A program made the position numbers and the translations under genes. This document shows positions 1 to 12,066 of a stretch of DNA of 64,000 nucleotides, in pieces. Position 1 is the first letter of the stretch, and every line of letters begins with the position of its first letter. The stretch covers positions 15,511,601 to 15,575,600 of the forward strand of contig CM073322.1 in assembly GCA_037043015.1 (NCBI GenBank), in the 5' to 3' direction. Below the pieces are notes generated by a model. The model was not told where the DNA came from, ran no database searches, and saw only the letters and a program-made list of their open reading frames with translations. Source of the stretch: Bryum argenteum. Taxonomy: Eukaryota; Streptophyta; Bryopsida; Bryales; Bryaceae.

Positions 1-1428
1 TTAGTATAAATATGTTTCTCAATTGATAAAACATTGTCTATTCAACAACAAAGGAAAAAAAAAAAAACGTCACCATTTTGATACACGTGGCAATGGATGA
101 TGTCCCACGATGCTCATTGGCCCGGAACTTTAAGATTAATTTTTTTTTTAAATTATCTCTCCATGTAGCATCAAATGAAAACTAATTGTCCATTTATTTG
201 TGGTAAGTTAGTTTGCCTAGAAAAATGAAGTCACGTCCTTGGGTAAGTGTCTGATACGGGTACCAAAAAGGACTGTCTTACTAAAACACTGTCATTTTAT
301 GTTTCACTTATTGTGTGCTAGAAATTACACTTTTTCAATTTGCATGTATTCAATGATAGATTCATGAGAAACTTGTAATACTCCATGCAAAATTGCATTG
401 AGCAAGAAAAATCGAACAATTTTCATATTCCTTTTCATTCCTTTAGTCTTCAAAAAGGAATTTGTCTTAATTCCTTTTTGAGACAAAAGGAACAATCCGG
501 AAGATCAATTTAAAGCAAAGTAGGTGACGAAGAAGAAATTTAGTTAAAACAAGATTAGAGTTATATCTATGTTTAATCTTAAATCCAGATTTGATGTTTT
601 ACTATATTTCCTTAATTATGAGAACTTTCAAAAATGAGCTATTTTTACACAACCTAAAAGGGCTATGATTTCGTATTATCTATGTCTTGAAACTATATGA
701 AATGCTCAAATATAAACTTAATAAAATGCATGAATATTTGTTTCAATATAAAATCTTAAATTCATAGTCATTTTGCTACTATAATGTGAACAAGTGCTGA
801 ATATGATAAATTAGGAAAATATTCAATTTTTGAGTTTAACCTATAAATCACATGATTATTGTGTACCAACATGCCATCTATGACACCATGAAAGTTTTGT
901 AATTTTCCAATATTTTTTTCATTTCCAAAAGGACATTTTTCTAAAGTCCGGACAGTCCGGAGAAGGATACCCTGATTGGACACTTGAGAAGGTTCATCAT
1001 TTCTATGATTCAAAAAACATATTTTTTTTGTTTTACTTGTTTTGCATAATACAAGCTTGTGCTACACTAATAAGACTAATTTAATTGAATTTGTTAAGAC
1101 AACTCTGAACTTTCCAAAACAAAAACTCTATATCATCCTACACATTACAAGAACAAACTTCTCATCCTATCAACCATATCAACCATCACCTTCTACCCTT
1201 TCGGAGTAGCTCTCAAACAATGTAACCATCCAACTTGAAGTCTTCAAGAAACCCCAAAGTTGCATCATTCATCACAATTCGATCGAAGATGAGAATCTAC
1301 ATATTCTAGCCAAATCTAGAGATGTAGCAGACTGAGGGTTTAACGAAGGGGAGAGCCTCGGGGAGAGGCAGAAGAAGACGAACAATCCCAGTTGGCTTGT
1401 TTGCTGTGCGCACGGATTTGGAGCAGCG
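1..1428. other. AT-rich intergenic DNA and 5' flank of the AHAS small subunit gene
   Basis: No convincing gene is seen. The stretch is AT-rich with short A/T runs (for example about 51-67). The last 250 bases become less AT-rich and probably hold the promoter and 5' leader of the gene that starts at 1429. No TATA box could be fixed with confidence. Confidence 0.5.
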
Positions 1429-4400
1429 ATGGCGCTCGCATTCTCGCCCGCGGTGGCGCTCACGCCCACCACTCTGAAGTCCCAGTGCGCTCTTCTCTCC
1501 TCGTCTGCCAGAACGCCCATCTCCGTTAGCTTTGGCCTCCACCCAATTCCCACCCACAAGGCGCACTCTAAGAGCTCCGCCGTGCATGAAGCTCGCTGTG
1601 CGCTCGAGGAAGCTGTGGCGCCCACGAAAGTACCCGACACTGCTCCCAACCGACCCCCGCCATGGTGCGCCATTCTCTCTTCTCCACTCTCTAAATGCTC
1701 ATTGTTTTGCCAAATCATTGTCATAAGAATTCGTGCGAAGTAGCGTTCCTTCCCTTACATTGACCGTGTTCTCTTCGAAGTGGTTTAGAAGGTTGAAGTG
1801 GGACGAGTATTGCTGTTAAGAATTGCTCTCTCAACTCTGGAAGCAAGAAAAGTCGAGTGTGAAGAGAATCAGTTACCTAGAATGCTGGATTTAGAAAGCT
1901 TGTAATTAGCCTAAGCTGGTGGGATTCGTGAATTCAAGGTGGTGTGCATTTTTGAAATTAGTACGCAAGACATATGGGGATAATTGTAATGTCTGAACTT
2001 TTAGAAGTAATCTTCTCTTTGATTTATGGAAGGCTGAAGCTCGAACAGCATTCTTCTATAGATTAGTGGTTAGACAGGCTTCAGATTATAGTCCTTTAGC
2101 CCCCTGTTACGCAACTTTGTAAAATTCTGGTCAGTGATAGTTCCTGTTTGCAAAGGTTGAAGTGGTTTAGATGGGTTGTGTCTCGAAGTTTTGAGCATGC
2201 CTCATTGCTCATTAACTCTTGAAGCCTCGAATGCTGATCGTGACGAGAGTCGTTTACTTAGTTAGATTGAGAATGCTGTTAGCATCTGCAAGGGTTTTAG
2301 GTACAGCGTATTGGGGTAGTGCACGCAAAGGTAATCTAAAGCTTATAGGAGTTTTGAACTCTAGGTTGTGGACATTCTCAAAACCATCAAGCAAAATCGT
2401 TTTTTACTCTGAATTTTGACTAGTGAATCGTGTATGACTGACATTCAAATGAATCTCGAGGGTTAATGCTGTTGGAGTTGTAATGAAGAATCGCTCAAGA
2501 ACTCTTTTGAAGCCATAAGTGCTGCCACCTGGTTAGACTGAGAATGCTGTTAGCATCTGCAAGGGTCTTAGGTTCATTATGGGGATAGTGCACAAAGGTA
2601 ACCTAGATCTGGAAGGAGTCTGACTTCAAGGTAGTGTACATTCTCAGAATTTACAAGCAGGATTGAATTTAACTCTGGATTTTGATCAGTGAGTCGGTTA
2701 TTACTTCGTGTATGACTGGAATTTGGATGAATGTCGAGGGTTAGATCTGTTGAAGTTGTATGGTTTTTGCATTTGTGAGGAGTGAAATGTGTGTTTCGGT
2801 CAACAGGGTGCGCAGATACACAATTTCGGTGTTTGTTGGGGACGAGAGCGGAATGATCAACCGGATTGCCGGAGTGATTGCACGGCGAGGATACAACATT
2901 GAATCGTTGGCTGTGGGTCTGAATAAAGACAAGGCGTTGTTCACCATTGTTGTCTCTGGAACTGATCGTGTACTGCAACAAGTTATGAAACAGCTCTACA
3001 AGCTTGTCAATGTCAAACAGGCACGAACCTCATTTTCTACATCTTTAGAATTCCTGGATCCTACTCGCTCATACCTCAGTTTAATTGACCTGTGGTTGCT
3101 ACTTTGCAGGTGGCCGACTTGTCGAAGGAGCCGCGAGTGGAGCGAGAGCTCATGCTCTTGAAGGTGAACGTTGGTCCCGAGCAACGAGCTGAGGTATGGA
3201 TCACTTTCTTCGAGTAACATAACCAGTTAAAATCCTGAGTTTATGACATTTCTAGTTTGCTTATGAAGATGGCGCTTGGACATAATTTTCAAGGCTACCT
3301 TCGACTGTACTGTAGAGTAGACGCGTTCCCAAATGTTTAGACCTTCATCATAATATTTTTTGTTGCAATGGCATTGACGTTGTGAGTGTCAGGTTCTTGG
3401 ACTGGTTGAGATATTCCGAGCTCGAATTGTGGACGTGGCGGAGGATTCGCTTACCATCGAGGTAGCTATCTGCTATGTGTTTTTATCCTTTTGCAGAATG
3501 TTTCATACCTGATGCTCGTGCTTCCTTTTGGTCTTGTGTATCAAAGTTATCATCACTGATTGTCTTGTTCGGTGGAGTGCAGGTGACAGGTGATCCTGGC
3601 AAGATAGCTGCCATTCAAAACATTATGAGCAAGTTCGGAATCAAGGAGCTAGCACGGACAGGCAAGGTAGTAATCACTTTCATCACTCCGCTGCAACAGT
3701 GCTAAAAACTGCCTACATCTGAAGTTTACCACTCATAATACGATCAACTCAATCGTGCATTTTAAGACCACGAACTCTTGGTCATGCAGGGGTCACATTC
3801 TCGTAATGTTTGTATGAAAAGCATTGAACTGTACGAAAGCATTGCATTGAGTATACTAATGCGGTGGATTCTTCAATCGTTTTGTTGTGCTTTTAGTGTC
3901 GGCAGTGTTAGCTTTACTTATGAGGATCCTTTGGACATGGACTGAATGGCAGATAGCATTGCGACGAGAGAAGCCAGGTGGAAGAACTATTTCGAGTCCT
4001 CCTCAAGAGGTCTCGAAGCTTGATTCTATAGTTGACGAGGACGAGGAAACCTCATCATCCCAGCCGGATGTTATCAACACGGTGTCTCCTGTTCCTAAGG
4101 ACTACGATCCAGCCCCAGATGTGAGACACTTTCACCCACTTTTGGATTTTAGGGAGTTCGGTTTTATACCTTCTATTCTACATGGAACCACTTATAGGTC
4201 GTCCTCTATATTCTGTGGATTCTACACCATTGAAGTTATCATTTAGTGTGGCCATAGTGTTGACGCGAGGCCACATATGGATGAGTCGACTTGTTGTCTT
4301 TATATGTCCATATTGTATGGTGATTCCAATCTAGTGTTTCTTCTGCGGGATTTTCACTCATTTTGACATCACGGATGCTGTTGCAGGGTGATGTTTACGC

Positions 4401-5695
4401 GGTGGAGTCAGATAATGATGGTGTCTGGTACCACCAAGTTTTGGATGCTCATTGGGGGGATGCGCAAGCCGAAGAGGAGGATGTAAGTCAACTCTTCTCA
4501 CAAGTGCATGAAATCGATTCTATACATTACATTGTGTTTACTTTAGCTGGCACATAAATCATTCGTGTAGCCAAGGTTCGAACTTTAGATATATCATTTT
4601 TAAGGTAACAATTCCTTTATCAAGTTCGTTCCTTGTGCTAAACTCTATACGGATTGACGGGTGTCTGTTTGGAATTTGCAACCGGCAGCCAAGCGGCTTC
4701 ATTTCCCACACACTCGCAATATTGGTGAATGATGCACCAGGAGTGCTAAACAGAGTGACAGGAGTCTTTGCAAGGCGAGGCTACAACATCCAGGTACTTG
4801 CTTTGTCCACAGAAAGATGTACTGTATGTCATAAATAGTTCGATATGGTCTAACTTTTTCTTTTTTCATTTTTACAGAGTTTAGCGGTTGGGCCATCTGA
4901 AACTCCAGGAACTTCTCGAATTTTGACAGTGGTTCCCGGAACCGACGACTCCATCAATAAACTGCTCAGCCAAATTGTGAAACTCATGGATGTTCTCGAG
5001 GTCAGTTCTTTGCACCTCTCTTTTTGTCGCTCATGTCTCCTGATAGGAATAATAATCTGTGGTAGTACTTGCATCCTCGTCCCTTGAGTACGACCCTTAA
5101 GTCTAACTCTCAGTACTTTTCGAGTAACTCGGTCATTTCATTGTTGTGTCTACAGGTGAAAGATATTACACACCTGCCTTTTTCAGAGAGAGAACTTATG
5201 CTCATCAAGGTGGCTGCTACATCTGCCGTTCGTCGTGAGGTTTTGGATGTGGCGGCAATTTTCCGTGCCAAGCCTGTCGATCTCTCCAACCGGACCATAA
5301 CTCTTGAGGTTTGTTTCTCAGCATCATTTTTCTTGTCCAGAAGACTGATATCTTCCGGCAGATTTTAACCTCTATACGTCTTTGATATCGGATGTTCCAG
5401 TTGACGGGAGATCTTGAGAAAATGGCAGCATTGCAGCGCTTATTGGAGCCTTTCGGAATTCTTGAGGTGACCCTTTTGAATCTTATTCATTTGCAAAAAA
5501 TCATCATTTCTGATATCCTAGTTGTATTGTCCTGTTTGACTAAACATAAACAATGTTCTCACAGCGAAGTTTTAAAATGTTTCGGATGTTTGATGTCAGG
5601 TGGCTAGGACAGGGCGGGTGGCACTTGTACGTGAAGGTGGCATAGACACGAAGTACTTGAGGCAGTTTCAGCCTGTAGCGTCCACCTTTTTTTAA
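1429..5695 (+). CDS. AHASS: Acetohydroxyacid (acetolactate) synthase regulatory small subunit, plastid type, 12 exons
   Basis: This is the regulatory subunit of AHAS, the first common enzyme of valine, leucine and isoleucine synthesis. It activates the catalytic subunit and confers feedback inhibition in the plastid. Exons by eye: 1429-1664, 2807-3020, 3110-3193, 3393-3461, 3583-3666, 3953-4120, 4387-4482, 4689-4793, 4878-5000, 5156-5308, 5401-5466 and 5600-5695. All phases fit and give 497 residues, near the length of plant homologues. Exon 1 (about 78 residues) is Ser/Ala/Pro-rich and acid-poor, like a transit peptide. Two ACT-plus-C-terminal repeats follow, as in plants: [17 protein letters not shown] with [14 protein letters not shown], and later [17 protein letters not shown] with ARRGYNIQ. 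Each repeat ends in a VTGDPGK or LTGDLEK segment and an [13 protein letters not shown] motif. Intron 2 appears to start with GC rather than GT; this choice keeps the family length at the joint. Intron 1 holds a tandem duplication. Confidence 0.93.
2216..2760 (+). repeat. Diverged tandem duplication inside intron 1 of the AHAS small subunit gene
   Basis: Two copies of about 270 bases lie head to tail, roughly 2216-2480 and 2503-2758. Shared blocks include GAATGCTGTTAGCATCTGCA (2271 and 2542), GTAGTGCAC...AAAGGTAA and TGTATGACTG (2431 and 2709). The offset between blocks grows from 271 to 278, so small indels have built up. The copies end just before exon 2. Confidence 0.75.
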
Positions 5696-6268
5696 GTGCT
5701 GTTGAATCATTTTATTATTCATATGATCTGCATCTATTGATGTACTTTTGCCGTTTCTTCCTCTTGCACACGATTGCTTGTTCAGTTGTCTCTCGGTTAT
5801 ACCTTGTGTAGCAATATGCCTTCGTCGCCAATGCCTTCGTCGCCAATGATCGAAGGATTTTGACTCTTTGAGATTGCCCACGTGCTTAGAGGAGGGAGGA
5901 AACTCCTCATTGATTGGTCACTTGTATTGTACATCAAAGGAAAAGTGAAAAGATTCCACAATCACTATCGGGCAGTTCTGTGGGGTCCTAAAAAGGACTT
6001 CCACATGCTAAAATCGATTATTCAATGTCTTAAAAGAATTGGCACATGCTACAATTCGATTATTTAATGTCTTAAAAACGAATTTGGTAATACTGGCCTT
6101 GGGAACGATTCGGTACTACGGGCCTTATATTCTGGCAGGCTTACGTGAAGCACTTCTGTGACAACAGTGTCTTGCGCTGCTTATATTTTATTATTCTGTA
6201 CTCTCGGTAATCCGAGACCGGCTTGTACATCCACAGACAGTAATTTTAAGAAGGTAACCTTAACTGAA
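5696..6268. other. 3' flank of the AHAS small subunit gene with short tandem duplications
   Basis: It contains the probable 3' UTR. A 15-base unit is repeated twice at about 5819-5848 (CCTTCGTCGCCAATG). A diverged direct repeat of about 32 bases lies at 6005-6036 and 6047-6078. No gene was recognised. Confidence 0.5.
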
Positions 6269-6726
6269 GGGCCGCTTCACACTATGTCCGTCCAAACTTT
6301 GTTGAGAGTACAAAGAAATTTACTGAATATAGTCAATAAAACAGTGTAATTGGGGCCTTTGGTCGGGCATAGTGTGAAGCCTCCAAAGGCCAAGCCCAAA
6401 GTCCAAACTCATATCATTTTATTCCTTGTCCATGGCATCCTTCTGATCTAACGGCCAAGATCTTGTCAATTTTTGAATTTTTTATGAATAAAATGTAACG
6501 GCCTCTCAACCATAGTTTGGGTCTTGCAAAATGCAAAACCCAAACAAATGCCGAGAGGCCGTCACCTTGGTCAAAAAGCGTTGCCACATAGGCCATTTGA
6601 AGAGCGACAGTCGGTGGACTTTTGCTTCTAGTGTGAAGGCTCGAGAGGCCGAAACTATGGTTTCCTGCAATTTCATTGGTTGAAATCGACGGCCTCTCAA
6701 CCTTCGGCCATAGTGTGAAGCGGCCC
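6269..6726. mobile_element. Foldback-type MITE (non-autonomous DNA transposon)
   Basis: A 458-base element is bounded by inverted repeats of about 22 bases: GGGCCGCTTCACACTATG at 6269 and its reverse complement ending at 6726. Inside are nested inverted repeats, for example a hairpin at about 6498-6562 whose arms contain GGCCTCTC and TTTGGGT. Further inverted blocks lie around 6364-6398 and 6627-6710. There is no coding capacity. The target duplication is unclear (GAA on the left, TAA on the right), so the superfamily is not fixed. Confidence 0.7.
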
Positions 6727-7686
6727 TAAGAAGCTGCAAACTATACCTCAATTCATACTTCGATGCATATGTATTCTGGACAATATTTAGATTTTTGGTG
6801 TTGTTATATCCTTGTGAAGCTTTTATATCGAGCGAGTCAACTCTACACATGATTTAGAAAATTGGGTCCAATCACCATCCGAGGCTTATCTCACACCTTT
6901 TCAGTTGGTTGGATGGTTTATGGCAAACCTTTCATCAAGTTTGGTTATCTTATCCTATAAAGGCAATGCATCTACAATCCTCTTGTAATACTTTACATGA
7001 TGATAGCAATTCCTTCCCGAAATGAGTATGCAAGTTAGCATTGAACATTTGTCATTTTAAGCAAACAAAGTTATCATGATACTTATAAAGTTTAGTTTTG
7101 ATATGAAGTTAAGATTTGAAAAAAATGTCCAAGTAAAGAAGTTCAAATTCGTTTGGATTGAAGTTGTCTGAAGGTCATTTATACTTACACCACATTGAGC
7201 TTCAAGCCAAACAAGGGGAGCAAATGAAATCCTTTACTTCCTTATAAATTACAAGTTTGCATCCTTTCTAAGGTGAATCATAGTTACATGGACCATCACA
7301 ACCACAAGGAGTGCAATCTTTATATTTCTCTTCAATTGATGTTTAAAAAGTTGAAACAAAATGATGTCTAACCTGGAAGTGGTTAAGTGAAATCATTTCA
7401 GCAATTTCCATTAAATACCACTTCAGTGACAAGTGACAAAATTCCTGAGTAACCAAGATAAATGTTAACACGCTAATTTCTTAAGCCTCCGATCCCCACA
7501 TAAGCCACTTCCCCTCTATAATTTCAAAGTTGGTATTCCTACCACACGTACATACCCTCAACTGCGCCTCTTACAACATTGTGCACTTCATTTACTTAAA
7601 TCCCCATCATTTTTGTACTTAAATCCCATCATTTTTGTGCCAATATTCCACATTCAACCTCTCACCGGAAGCAAGCCTGATATCGA
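6727..7686. other. Intergenic, no gene seen
   Basis: AT-rich DNA 3' of the P450 gene. The stretch next to 7687 is likely its 3' UTR; a phrase ending in CCCATCATTTTTGT occurs twice at 7602-7640. No other structure was recognised. Confidence 0.5.
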
Positions 7687-9319
7687 TCAGTACAAGTGAG
7701 CAGGCAGTCGAGGCTTAGCCACAACAGCCAGCGGCACTTTGCGAGGCGTGGTACCACCAAAAGTCTCCGACATGTCCAGTTCGGTACCGTCTCTTCCATC
7801 CGGAAGCCCAAAGTCGAATCCCTGCACTAGCCGAGCAACGCCGATGTGCACAAACAGAATGGCCAGACGCATGGCCGGACACTGGCGCCGCCCGGACCCA
7901 AACGGAATCAACCCATAATAAGTCCCTTGCACATCGATCTCCGGATGGCGCACAAATTGCTCGGGATCGAACTCTAGAGGTCGGTCCCATACCTTCGGGT
8001 CCCGATGAATCGCATAAAAGTTCACCAGCAACTTGGTACCAGCCGGAAAATCGTACCCCCACACTGTCGTGCTCTCCGTGGATTCATGCGGTACGTTAAG
8101 CGGTGTCGTCGGGTGGAGCCGGAACGTCTCCTTCACCACCGCCTGGAGGTATGGCAGATCGGGGATATCCGTCTCGGTCACGATGCGTGAAATGCCCACG
8201 ACGGCATCGAGCTCGGCATGGAGCTTGCGCATGGCGTGCGGGTGGCGTAGAAGCTCAGAGATCGCCCATTCGGTTGTGATCGACGAGTTGTCCGTGCCTG
8301 CCAGCAGCAAGTCCTGCAGGACGGCCTTGATCGTGTCGTCGTCCAGGCACCCCTCGCCGCTCTCGGATGGCTGCGCCAGGAGAATGTCCACGAAGTCTTG
8401 GGTCCGATTTGCATCGTCGGTCGTTGTGTCGTTCTTTTTAACGTCTAGAAACTCTTGAAGGTATGCGTCTGATTTTGCTTTCACTTTCTTCACGTGGCGC
8501 AAATATCCGGAGGCGTATGAGACCCATCTTAACCACGGGATGAAGTCTCCGATCGTCGGCGTGTTGGCGATTGAGAATAATGTGAATACCAGGTCCTTGA
8601 ATCGAGCAGCATCTTCCGCTTGGTCCGTCCCAAAGAATCTACAAAAGTTGTGAAGGAATGGTATAAGATTCAGTAATATGGGAGCAGGTTGGGGTGGAGT
8701 TTTCGTACCTTTTCCCGACGAGCATGCGCGTGACGGTGTTGGTAGCTAGGTGGCCCATCTTCACTGTCAAATCAGCAGGTCTTCCAGCAATGTAATCCTC
8801 ATACACCGATCGGATCATGATGCGGAATTCGTCTGTGCGGTGCTCGCGGAATGACTCGATCCTCTTTTGTGTGAAAAGCTCCAGTGTGCAGATCTTCCTC
8901 ACGTGACGCCAATGATCTCCATAGGGCGCCATGACGATGTCCTTGAAGTTGTTCGTAAAGATTTTGTCAGCTAGGTTTTGCGGGCGGCTAGCCCAGATTT
9001 TGTCTTGCACCCTGACGATTTCCTCCGCGGCTGCCGCCGTAGAAACGATTACCAGCGGGTGGGAGCCCATGCGCATGTACATTATGGGTCCGAATTTCTC
9101 CGCCATGTGCCATAGCCTCTGGTGCAGAAGACCCCCCATTTGGTGAAGGTTCCCAATCAGGGGCACCGGCGTCGGCCCTGGCGGCAACTTGGCCCTCCCA
9201 CGCCCCAACATCATCACAATCGCCAACGTCACCACCAACACCACTGAAGCTTGCAAGAGAGCCATATGATTCCATGCCTCAATTATCTCCATCACGAAGA
9301 CCGTCGGCCGCCTTTCCAA
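7687..9319 (-). CDS. Cytochrome P450, A-type (CYP71 clan), two exons
   Basis: This is a heme-thiolate monooxygenase anchored to the ER by its N-terminus. Exons on the minus strand are 9319-8709 and 8638-7687, joined in frame through a 70-base GT-AG intron, giving 520 residues, a normal length. Features in order: hydrophobic anchor (about residues 18-38), proline hinge LPPGPTPVPLIGN (about 45), WRHVRK in the C-helix (about 135), I-helix oxygen-binding AGTDNSSITTEW (about 315), K-helix ExxR as KETFRLHP (about 380), FDPEQF, and the heme loop PFGSGRRQCPAMRLA (about 455) with the Cys ligand. The usual Gly two residues after the Cys is Ala here. The sequence resembles flavonoid hydroxylase-like A-type P450s (CYP75 and relatives), but the substrate cannot be read from it. 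A second Met (at 9292) would remove nine residues and is an alternative start. Confidence 0.9.
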
Positions 9320-11086
9320 CTACCCAGCAATCTCGAGAGCCAAACAGACGAGTAATAAGATCGTTCAGCAAATTAACGGTACAGAACTAGTAGATACTGG
9401 TCATAAATGCAAGCTGCAACTAATCAGAAAACGAAGCCATCATGGACGATCCAAAGCTGATGTGAAAAATACTTCAGAGATATCACGTAATCTAACTGAG
9501 CGAACCGACCTCAGTGGCAAATCTTTGGCTAGTTGGGGAATCCTGCATGAGCTCTTCACTGGCTCAAGCCAATAAATGAAATGAGCAATTAAGCAGCTAG
9601 CTGCAAGCTTACACATCCACCGATCTCGTACTAGTCAGAGCCACACGAATTTAATTCTTGCGGATTGGGGCTGCTGGAGAGTATGGCCACGGAGTTAATT
9701 CTGCTAGAATCAGAAGGTGAGTGTTTATCTGCAGTAGAGAACTGAAAAATGTTCCGAAGTGTGCGAGGGAGTGGAGAACCAGAAGATTGAGAGATTCGCT
9801 CAATTCCACCAGCACGCGTGAGCAGCGGCCACCCCGACATTCACTGGGGTATGATTGGGTTCATAGTCATGTCCACACAGCCGCATGCGGAACCGTGCTA
9901 TACTGATGTTGATGAGGATGCCGAATATTCAAAGTAACAGTGAGTCTAGCTTCTTGCGAGGCACGAACTGTCAGTGCCATGGCATTCTAGAACAAGTGAC
10001 GCATGCAGCAGCGATCTCTTGGTCCCGAATGGCCTGAATCTACCGTACAAGGAATCGAGGGGAGTGTCCGGGGTCTGAAACGGGCAGCGCATTGGATCAC
10101 ACCATCTTTTGGACTTGGGACTTGGGATCATGAATAGTGCACTTTTTAAACTTGGGCATCGTGAATGAACCAAATCAATGTTGAGCTTGCAGTCTCTTCG
10201 AGGTTATGTACAACCCCAACCTACTTACCACAATTCTTTCAAAGCACAATTGATATCATTCATACAAATTATGTTTTGAATTGTCAAATTTCACTTTTTG
10301 AATGCATCATAAGAAGGTGACGAGTTTCACATCAAAATATGAGTGAAAAGTTGAGTACAGTGTGAGTGTAAGTGAGAGGTGATGAGAGGATTCTGTTGGA
10401 ATCAGGCCCCTCGGACTTTCTCATGCGTATGAAGGTTAATCTACTGCATGACGGATTGAGGTGTTGTAAACCATGCGATTGGGGGGTTCGAAACATGTTG
10501 ATAGAGTAGGTGGTTTTGTCCAAAGTTATATATGTACAAAACACGTAATTCGTTATAATGGTAGTATTCACTGATTTTGAGAAATGTGGGTTTACCTCGA
10601 GTCGAGCTAAATGCACCTACACAGTACATTTGGCTCAACTCGAGCTCAATTGTCATCAATTTGATAATCTGAATATCCCATTATAAAGAATTACGTGTTT
10701 AGTCAATATTGTAATGTTTTTATTTTAAAAACTAGAATGGGAAAAGAAAGTGCTCTCTCATGGCAAACAAGGGTTGTTCGCTCTAAAATCACTATCTAAT
10801 TCTATTACTACCTAATATATTACCATAATTATCCACAAGACCTTTTTGCAAGGTTTACTTTCACACATCAATGGATGATTTTTTGGTTTTCTAAAGTCAA
10901 GCAATCATAGTTGATTGACACTTGAAACTACATAATTATAGGTGGTTTTAATAATATGTTGAATGTATCACTACTCACCATTAACGTTGAGGAACTTGAG
11001 AGGTGAACTTATATACTCCATACAATATTGGCTTTACTATATGCTATTGCAAAATCTACTCGCATAAAGTTGTTTGGATTTTAATC
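9320..11086. other. Intergenic: upstream region of the P450 and repeat-rich DNA
   Basis: It holds the promoter side of the minus-strand P450. It also contains one arm of a long inverted pair of interspersed repeats (10066-10322). No gene is supported. A string of in-frame codons around 9631-9840 has no family features and was not called. Confidence 0.5.
10066..10322 (+). repeat. Interspersed repeat, copy 1 of an inverted pair
   Basis: About 255 bases match the reverse complement of 16724-16976 at roughly 85% by eye. Shared blocks include GGTTATGTACAACCCCAACC, GAATAGTGCACTTTTT and AATTTCACTTTTTGAAT. The other copy lies next to a TTAACCC-type end (about 16980-16994), so this may be the inside of a larger decayed transposon. 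Confidence 0.7.
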
Positions 11087-12066
11087 TTAACCCTTAAACG
11101 CCCACGATGTCGAAAAACGACATTTTGGATGTACATCAGAAACTTTGAAGAGCCATATCTTTTTCATCTGAGGTCCGTTTTGGATGAAATCACTTGGATT
11201 AGGTTCCAAATCAAGTCTAGTTTGTGTTGTAAAATTTTCAAGCCCATAAAATAAAGTATGAATTAATGAAATGCACTTTAGTGAAGACAACTCTTGTTTT
11301 TGTGTTTCCAAGCATGGGGCATGTATTACCATTGCAAGCCAATTATGTGAAATTAAAAATAGTTTTTCATGATTTTTTTTTCATGGTCATGATCTTAAGG
11401 TGATTCTTAACAACTTTGTAGTGAGAAGTTTTTTGATCCAAATGATTTTGCTATTGGATTTGCAATGATGTTTTGTCAACTGAAAAAGTGAGAAAATGGA
11501 TGATATTTGAGGAGCTATATCTCCCTCATCCACCGTTGGATTTCAACTTAATTTTTTGGGATGGCCTCCAATTAGAGTCTAGGCTAAGTGGCAGAAACCT
11601 TAACAAGATCGAAGATGTTTTGAAGATAAGGCATGAAATTGAATGCAAAGGGTCTAGTTTTGGACTAATTTTCCTTTGTAAAAAGTTCGGTAGTTTTTAC
11701 CATTGCATGGCTTTTATTTGAGCCAAGAATTTTTTTTGATAAATTTTTGTTGGGTAAAGAAATTATTAAGATGAAGGTGAACATCTTTCTAGTTGGTGAT
11801 TTTTTCATTGCAATAGGTATATTGGTAGCATTTCCACCTCAAAGTGAAAATGATGAAATTTTGCAGTTTGTTTTTGATATTAATATGTTATGATCTCCCG
11901 ATCTATAATGCCTCAAGACTCAAATTTTGGTCCACATGATCTTCGATAAGTCTATTACAAGTTTGTACGGTTGAGATCTTAATAGCATCTCTTGATTTTC
12001 ATCTATGACGATTTCTATGGAAATGTGCTTTTCTGCTAAAAATAGGCTCGGGCATTTAGGGGTTAA
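11087..12066. mobile_element. TTAA-ended non-autonomous DNA transposon, copy 1 (about 980 bp)
   Basis: The left end reads TTAACCCTTAAACGCCC. The right end is its near reverse complement, GGGCATTTAGGGGTTAA. TTAA on both sides together with ends starting CCC is the arrangement known from piggyBac-type transposons. The interior has no transposase. It shares long blocks with 19515-20439, so the two are copies of one family. Confidence 0.7.

Noticed and set aside
1272-1724. 150-residue open frame on the minus strand over exon 1 of the AHAS gene
   Set aside because: It is the shadow of the plus-strand transit-peptide exon; no domain is seen.
9631-9840. Minus-strand open frame upstream of the P450
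   Set aside because: Short and without family features; more likely the promoter or leader of the P450 gene.
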